Shown here piece by piece: positions 59,441 through 64,000 of a DNA stretch of 64,000 nt (position 1 is its first letter; each line of letters starts with the position of its first letter). The DNA comes from Streptomyces sp. RKND-216 (GTDB lineage: Bacteria > Actinomycetota > Actinomycetes > Streptomycetales > Streptomycetaceae). The stretch covers positions 1,986,001 to 2,050,000 of the forward strand of contig NZ_SSBQ01000002.1 of the NCBI RefSeq assembly GCF_004795255.1. Direction: 5' to 3'. A program made the position numbers and the translations under genes. Under the pieces are notes generated by a model that worked only from the letters and a program-made list of their open reading frames with translations, was not told the DNA's origin and searched no databases.

Positions 59441-60613
59441 TCAGCCTGCCGAGTCCGCGGAACCGCTGGTCGGAGCCGCGCCCGGGACCGGGTCGTGGAA
59501 CAGCCACTCGGACTTCAGCTTGGCGTAGCCCGGCTTGACGACCTCGTTGATCATGGCGAGACGTTCATCGAAAGGGATGAACGCGGACTTCATCGCGTTG
59601 ACGGTGAACCACTGCATGTCGTCCAGCGTGTAGCGGAAGGTGTCCACCAGGTGCTGGAACTCGCCGCTCATGCTGGTGCCGCTCATCAGCCGGTTGTCGG
59701 TGTTGACCGTGGCGCGGAAGTGGAGCCGGCGCAGCAGCCCGATGGGGTGTTCCGCGTACGAGGCGGCCGCACCGGTCTGGAGGTTCGACGACGGGCACAG
59801 CTCCAGTGGCACCCGCTTGTCCCGCACGTACGACGCCAGCCGGCCCAGCTTGACCTGCCCGTCGTCGGCGACCTGGATGTCGTCGATGATGCGGACGCCG
59901 TGTCCGAGCCGGTCGGCGCCGCACCACTGGAGCGCCTGCCAGATCGACGGGAGGCCGAACGCCTCACCGGCGTGGATGGTGAAGTGGTTGTTCTCCCGCT
60001 TGAGGTACTCGAACGCGTCGAGGTGGCGGGTGGGCGGGTGGCCGGCCTCGGCGCCCGCGATGTCGAAGCCGACGACGCCGAGGTCGCGGTAACGATTCGC
60101 CAGCTCGGCGATCTCCAGCGCCCGGGCCGCGTGCCGCATCGCGGTGAGCAGCGCGCCGACGCGGATGCGGCGGCCCGCCTCGCGCGCCCGGCGCTCGCCC
60201 TCGCGGAAGCCCTCGTTGACCGCCTCCACGACCTGCTCCAGGGTGAGACCCGCCTCCAGGTGCTGCTCGGGGGCGTAGCGCACCTCGGCGTAGACCACGC
60301 CGTCGGCGGCGAGGTCCTCGGCGCACTCGGCGGCGACCCGAACCAGCGCGTCGCGCGTCTGCATCACGGCGCAGGTGTGCGAGAACGTCTCCAGGTACCG
60401 CTCCAGGGAGCCGGAGTCCGCGGACTCCCGGAACCAGGAGTCGAGCCGCTCGGCGTCCTCGGACTCCGGCAGCCCCTCGTAGCCCACCTCGCGGGCCAGT
60501 TCGATGATGGTGGCCGGGCGCAGCCCGCCGTCGAGGTGGTCGTGCAGCAGCACCTTAGGGGCGCGACGAATCTGCTCCGGTGTCGGAATGGTGAGGGGTG
60601 TCTCGCTCGTCAT
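59441..60613 (-). CDS. add: Adenosine deaminase
   Basis: 390 residues from ATG60613. TACAGT on the minus strand (60625-60620) ends six bases before it (leaderless). Zinc and catalytic motifs: [12 protein letters not shown] (two His), FTIHAGEA (His and Glu), LGHGVRI and CPSSNLQTG, then [16 protein letters not shown] (metal Asp). It converts adenosine to inosine, which purine nucleoside phosphorylase can then split. The promoter carries the CTACGCGCGTAG palindrome shared with those genes. Confidence 0.95.
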   Translation of the reverse strand: MTSETPLTIPTPEQIRRAPKVLLHDHLDGGLRPATIIELAREVGYEGLPESEDAERLDSWFRESADSGSLERYLETFSHTCAVMQTRDALVRVAAECAEDLAADGVVYAEVRYAPEQHLEAGLTLEQVVEAVNEGFREGERRAREAGRRIRVGALLTAMRHAARALEIAELANRYRDLGVVGFDIAGAEAGHPPTRHLDAFEYLKRENNHFTIHAGEAFGLPSIWQALQWCGADRLGHGVRIIDDIQVADDGQVKLGRLASYVRDKRVPLELCPSSNLQTGAAASYAEHPIGLLRRLHFRATVNTDNRLMSGTSMSGEFQHLVDTFRYTLDDMQWFTVNAMKSAFIPFDERLAMINEVVKPGYAKLKSEWLFHDPVPGAAPTSGSADSAG

Positions 60614-60629
60614 TTTCGTACTGTAGCGC

Positions 60630-60641
60630 CTACGCGCGTAG
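60630..60641. promoter_or_regulatory. Nucleoside-regulon palindrome CTACGCGCGTAG (add)
   Basis: A perfect palindrome, identical to the one at 45359-45370. It lies four bases upstream of the -10 TACAGT, within the promoter spacer of add. Confidence 0.7.
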
Positions 60642-60733
60642 ACCGCCACGGTCGCCTGCGCGGGCCCCGACGGGTCGTGAAGGTGCTGTACGGGGCGTCC
60701 CGCAGCGGCGCGGCGTCTGCCATCGTGGCGCCC

Positions 60734-61492
60734 ATGACTCAGCAGGCGTTGCCGGACCGAGTGCCGGTCAGGGAAGCGAGGTTGGGCAGACCCCGGGGCG
60801 GCGACCGTGCGGTGTGCGGCGTGGTCCTGCTGCTGCCGGGCGGCACTGCGCACAGCGTGCGGCGTCCCTCGGCGCGCGCCACCGCGGCGATGCTGCCGCT
60901 GGCCCGGAGGTTCGCCCGCACCGGACGGGAGGCGGACCTGGCGGTGCACGTCGTGCGCTATCGGTACCGGGGCTGGAACGGCGCCGAGGCGCACACGGCG
61001 GGCGACGCGGAGTGGGCGGTCGACGAGGTGGTGCGCCGCTACGGCGACGTGCCGGTGTGCCTGGCCGGCACCGACGTCGGCGCGCGGGCCGCGCTGCGCG
61101 CCGCCGGGCACCCGGCGGTCGCCTCCGTCCTCGCCCTGGCGCCCTGGCTGCCCGACGGCCGGGAGGAGGAGCCGGTGAGGCAACTCGCGGGCCGCAACGT
61201 GCTGATGGTGCACGGCACCGACGACGCGCACAGCCACCCGGAGACGTCGTTCCGGCTGGCCGCGCGGGCGAAGAAGGTGAACGCGGACGTGTGCCGGTTC
61301 GAGGTGCACACCGACGGGCATGCACTGTTCCAGCACCGGCAGGAAGTCGCGGCGCTGGCCGAGGACTTCGTGCTGGGCACCTTGTGCGAACGTGACTTCT
61401 GCCGGCCGCTCACGGACGCGATGGCGGCTCCGCCGCCGCTGGGCCTGCGGATGCCGCTGGCCACGGGCTTCGGCCGCTCGCTGCGCCGCTAG
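60734..61492 (+). CDS. Alpha/beta-hydrolase-fold protein with Asp in the nucleophile position
   Basis: 252 residues from ATG60734. [12 protein letters not shown] is the oxyanion strand, [16 protein letters not shown] the nucleophile elbow, [12 protein letters not shown] the acid region and HTDGHALF the catalytic His. The elbow should read GxSxG, but residue 114 is Asp (GTDVG). An Asp nucleophile occurs in haloalkane dehalogenases and epoxide hydrolases, so this may be a non-esterase activity or a non-catalytic homologue. Transcribed away from add. Substrate unknown. Confidence 0.82.
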   Translation: MTQQALPDRVPVREARLGRPRGGDRAVCGVVLLLPGGTAHSVRRPSARATAAMLPLARRFARTGREADLAVHVVRYRYRGWNGAEAHTAGDAEWAVDEVVRRYGDVPVCLAGTDVGARAALRAAGHPAVASVLALAPWLPDGREEEPVRQLAGRNVLMVHGTDDAHSHPETSFRLAARAKKVNADVCRFEVHTDGHALFQHRQEVAALAEDFVLGTLCERDFCRPLTDAMAAPPPLGLRMPLATGFGRSLRR

Positions 61493-61816
61493 CTGGGGAC
61501 CGCCCCGGCGGATCGCCCGAGCCCCGCCGCGCACGCTACGGCGCCCCTCCCCCGCAGCCAGTCGGGCCGGGGTACCTCCCTGCCGGAGGGGTGGGCGCGG
61601 TCGTCGCGTATCCGGGGGCGAACGGGTACGGGGGGCGTCCGTCCGCCTCGCCATGCTCCCCACGGCCCTGGCGGGCCCGTGAGGGCCCATGGCTCCGACG
61701 CTGCAGGGCGGTCCCGGCTTGGTCCGGGGAGCCTGCACCGGCGGCGTGTTCCCGCCGGAATTCCCCGCGCCTTCGGCGACGGCGAGGGGGACGGGAGCGG
61801 GCAAGCAGGCCGGGCG
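61493..61816. other. Gene-free stretch between converging genes
   Basis: 324 bases of very GC-rich DNA between the hydrolase and LysR genes, which converge here. No convincing gene, repeat or RNA recognised; one or more weak GC hairpins are possible. Confidence 0.45.
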
Positions 61817-62794
61817 TCAGCCCAGCAGCGTGCCGCGGCGGGCGAGCAGGAAGCGGCGGAACGCCGCGACCGGCGGGGGCTCGGGGTCACGGCCGTCGAT
61901 CCACGCGAGCCCGATCTCCCGCACCGCCCGCGGCGCGGTCACCGCCAGTTCCCGCACCCCCGGCCGGGGTACCGCCGGCGGGGGCAGCAGGGCGACGCCC
62001 AGCCCTGCCGCCACGAGCCCGCGGATGGTCTCCGCCTCCTCGCCCTCGAAGGCGATGCGCGGCTGGAACCCGGCCTGCGCGCACAGCGCCTCCAGGATGC
62101 GCCGCATCCCGTAGCCCGGTTCCAGGGTGACGAACGGCTCCTCGGCGGCCTCCGCGAGCCGGACGCGTTTGCGGGCGGCAAGCCGGTGGTCGTCGGGCAC
62201 GACGAGCCGCAGCCGCTGTTCGTCCAACCGCCGTGCCACCAGCCCGCGCGCGGCGAGTTCGGCGGTGTCCGGGATGGGCGAGGTGAGGCACAGGTCCAGG
62301 CCCCCGGCGGCGAGCCGTTCCAGCATGGCCTCGCCGTAGTTCTGCACCAGCGCGAACCGCACACCGGGGTGCTCGGCGCGGAAGGCGCGGATCAGGCCGG
62401 GCACCGTCTCCCAGCCAAGGGTGTGCAGGAAGCCGAACGCGACCTTGCCCGTCGCGGGATCGGCGTCGGAGCGCACGGACTCGGCGGCCTGCTCCACGGC
62501 GGCGAGCGCCCGTTCGGCGGCGACGCGGAAGGTGTGTCCGGCGGGGGTGAGGGAGACCGTCCGGCCGCGGCGGGCGAAGAGGGCGACGCCCAGGTCGTCC
62601 TCCAGCCGGGCCAGCGCCCGGCTGAGCGTGGACTGCGGGACACCCAGCTCCTGGGCGGCGCGGGTGACGTGCTCGTGGCGCGCGACGGCGGCGAAGTGGG
62701 CGAGCCGGGGCGTCAGCTCCAGTCCCCAGTCGTGCCCGGTGTCCGATGTCGGGGATGTCACGGAAATGTCTTCGTCGTTTCGGGTCGGTGACAC
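61817..62794 (-). CDS. LysR-family transcriptional regulator
   Basis: 325 residues. The N-terminal helix-turn-helix is LTPRLAHFAAVARHEHVTRA and ELGVPQSTLSRALARLEDDLGVALFARRGRTVSLT. The C-terminal ~230 residues form the periplasmic-binding-like ligand domain (VAFGFLHTLGWETVPGLI, LVAAGLGVALLP). It is divergent from an MFS gene across 93 bases that contain a T-N11-A-like dyad, the standard layout for a LysR protein controlling its neighbour's efflux gene. Ligand unknown. Confidence 0.93.
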   Translation of the reverse strand: MSPTRNDEDISVTSPTSDTGHDWGLELTPRLAHFAAVARHEHVTRAAQELGVPQSTLSRALARLEDDLGVALFARRGRTVSLTPAGHTFRVAAERALAAVEQAAESVRSDADPATGKVAFGFLHTLGWETVPGLIRAFRAEHPGVRFALVQNYGEAMLERLAAGGLDLCLTSPIPDTAELAARGLVARRLDEQRLRLVVPDDHRLAARKRVRLAEAAEEPFVTLEPGYGMRRILEALCAQAGFQPRIAFEGEEAETIRGLVAAGLGVALLPPPAVPRPGVRELAVTAPRAVREIGLAWIDGRDPEPPPVAAFRRFLLARRGTLLG

Positions 62795-62847
62795 GGGTGG
62801 CCCTCACCTCGATTGATGCGCTGGTGGAACGATTCTCGCAGTTTCGT

Positions 62848-62881
62848 GCATTGGACGCATGAGCGGGGACGGTCGTACGTT
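62848..62881 (+). promoter_or_regulatory. LysR-type box overlapping the MFS promoter
   Basis: TGCATTGGACGCA (62848-62860) has TGC/GCA arms and overlaps TTGGAC (62851-62856). TACGTT (62876-62881) follows with a 19-base spacer and ends six bases before ATG62888. A LysR regulator bound here would act on the -35 region. Confidence 0.45.
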
Positions 62882-62887
62882 CGGGGC

Positions 62888-64000
62888 ATGCCTTCTGCTG
62901 ATACCAGGGCGTCCACCGGGGGAGTGGGCGCCGTACCCCCGCGCGCCGGTGCCCGGTCCGACGACCCCGAGTCCACCAAGTACCGGCCGGGCGACCCCGG
63001 ATACCGTCGGCTGAGCCTGGCGCTCTTCGCCGCCGGCCTGGTCGCGTTCGGCCTTCTCTACTCCACGCAGGCGCTGCTGCCGGCGATCTCGGCGGACCTC
63101 GGCGTCACCGCGGGCCGGGCGAGCTGGACGGTGTCCGGCGCGACGATCGGCCTGGCCGTCGCCGTGCTGCCGCTGAGCGCCCTGTCCGAACGGTTCGGTC
63201 GCCGCCGGACGATGACCGTCTCGCTGGCGGTGGCGGTGGCGCTCGCGCTGGTGATGCCGCTGGCTCCGTCGCTTGATGCGCTGACCGCGCTGCGCGTGGC
63301 CCAGGGCGTCGCGATCGCGGGAGTTCCCGCGTCGGCCATGGCGTTCCTCTCCGAGGAGGTGCGGGCCCGGGCGCTGGTCGGCGCGGTCGGCCTGTTCGTC
63401 GCGGGCAACAGCATCGGCGGCATGTCCGGACGCATCCTCACCGGCTGGGTCACCCAGATGTGGGGCTGGCGCGCCGCGCTGGCCGCGCTGGGCGTGGCGA
63501 CGCTACTGTGCGCCGTGGCGTACGCCGTGCTGGCCCCGAGGGCACGCCACTTCACCCCGTCGCGGGTGAGCCCGCGCGCGCTGGCGCGGACCGTGCGCAC
63601 GCACCTGGCGAACCCGCTGCTGGTCCGGCTGTACGTCATCGGGCTGCTGTTCATGACCGTCTTCGGTGCGGTCTACACCGTGATCGGCTACCGCCTGGTC
63701 GGCGAGCCGTTCGGGCTGTCGCAGGGGCTGGCGGGCTCGATCTTCGCCATCTACCTGGTGGGCACGGTGTCGTCCGCGACGTCGGGCCGCCTGCACGGAC
63801 GTCTGGGCCGGCGCGGCGCGCTGTACGTAGCGATCATGACGACGACGACCGGGCTGCTGCTGTCCCTCGCAGACAGCCTGCTCGCCGTCGCGGGCGGCCT
63901 GGTGCTCATCACGGCGGGCTTCTTCGCGGGGCACGCCGTGGCGTCCGGCTCGGTGAGCCGCACGGCCACCGAGGGGCGGGCGCAGGCGTCGGCGCTCTAC
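62888..64000 (+). CDS. MFS transporter (YnfM-like), 3' end cut by window
   Basis: 371 residues are visible and the frame is still open at base 64000. An N-terminal ~40-residue polar leader is followed by ten or eleven membrane spans. The first reads LALFAAGLVAFGLLYSTQALLP, and the MFS loop SERFGRRRTM follows span 2. The segment RVAQGVAIAGVPASAMAFLSEEV resembles the YnfM/arabinose-efflux-like subgroup. Start ATG62888 is probably leaderless (-10 six bases upstream). Likely a drug or metabolite exporter under the divergent LysR gene. Confidence 0.88.
   Translation, partial: MPSADTRASTGGVGAVPPRAGARSDDPESTKYRPGDPGYRRLSLALFAAGLVAFGLLYSTQALLPAISADLGVTAGRASWTVSGATIGLAVAVLPLSALSERFGRRRTMTVSLAVAVALALVMPLAPSLDALTALRVAQGVAIAGVPASAMAFLSEEVRARALVGAVGLFVAGNSIGGMSGRILTGWVTQMWGWRAALAALGVATLLCAVAYAVLAPRARHFTPSRVSPRALARTVRTHLANPLLVRLYVIGLLFMTVFGAVYTVIGYRLVGEPFGLSQGLAGSIFAIYLVGTVSSATSGRLHGRLGRRGALYVAIMTTTTGLLLSLADSLLAVAGGLVLITAGFFAGHAVASGSVSRTATEGRAQASALY

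Noticed and set aside
1..64000. CRISPR arrays, tRNA/rRNA genes, insertion sequences, integrase or attachment sites
   Set aside because: None was recognised by eye. No regularly spaced repeats, no transposase motifs and no CCA-ended cloverleaf stood out; small RNAs cannot be excluded without folding searches.

Overview
The window reads as the chromosome of a Streptomyces (very high G+C, GTG/TTG starts, long antisense shadow frames, mycothiol enzyme, AfsQ1/AfsQ2/SigQ, acyl-CoA carboxylase with an epsilon subunit). The order of housekeeping genes from about 14.3 kb onward follows, from memory, the S. coelicolor SCO49xx core region. No tRNA, rRNA, CRISPR array, transposase or integrase was seen.

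1-0.5 kb is the end of an amino-acid permease. 0.77-14.2 kb is a compact specialised-metabolite cluster. Its genes are a stand-alone condensation-like protein, an A-T-R one-module synthetase, a methyltransferase-like protein, a CmlA-type diiron beta-hydroxylase, an ATP-grasp ligase, a TauD-type dioxygenase, a chloramphenicol 3-O-phosphotransferase (CPT) homologue, a HAD phosphatase, an MFS exporter, a StrR/NovG-type activator and a 4'-phosphopantetheinyl transferase. Three of these (CmlA, CmlP-like A-T-R, CPT) are the distinctive logic of chloramphenicol. The adenylation pocket reads as aromatic (DAATVAAVCK by my alignment). No halogenase, N-oxygenase or aminophenylalanine genes are present. 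The best reading is a chloramphenicol-like beta-hydroxy-aryl amino-alcohol/aldehyde pathway with a different tailoring set and its own resistance kinase. A StrR/NovG-like box lies just upstream of the biosynthetic operon.

14.3-30.6 kb holds metabolism and stress genes: TPR-like membrane protein, cystathionine gamma-synthase/lyase, ECF-type sigma factor with a small membrane partner, MarR regulator, threonine ammonia-lyase, DrrAB-type ABC exporter, greA, a DUF4307-like protein, mca, msrA, DinB-like and GPP34 proteins, a degraded iron-permease-like protein, a DJ-1/PfpI protein and a lipoprotein L,D-transpeptidase. 30.7-42.1 kb holds hutH, a GAF-GGDEF diguanylate cyclase, an enoyl-CoA hydratase, adenylate cyclase cya, birA and the biotin-dependent acyl-CoA carboxylase set (pccB, epsilon subunit, accA2), with maf in between.

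42.1-60.6 kb is centred on nucleoside and deoxyribose catabolism: DeoR regulator, quinone reductase, purine nucleoside phosphorylase, phospho-sugar mutase, deoC and two aldehyde dehydrogenase-family genes, then uridine kinase-like, sigQ-afsQ1-afsQ2-lipoprotein and adenosine deaminase. The same 12-bp palindrome (CTACGCGCGTAG) sits in the promoters of purine nucleoside phosphorylase, deoC and add, which suggests a dedicated nucleoside regulon. The window ends with an unusual alpha/beta-hydrolase (Asp in the nucleophile position) and a divergent LysR/MFS pair, the MFS gene running off the edge. Many genes here have a -10 box 6-8 bases before the start codon and are probably leaderless.
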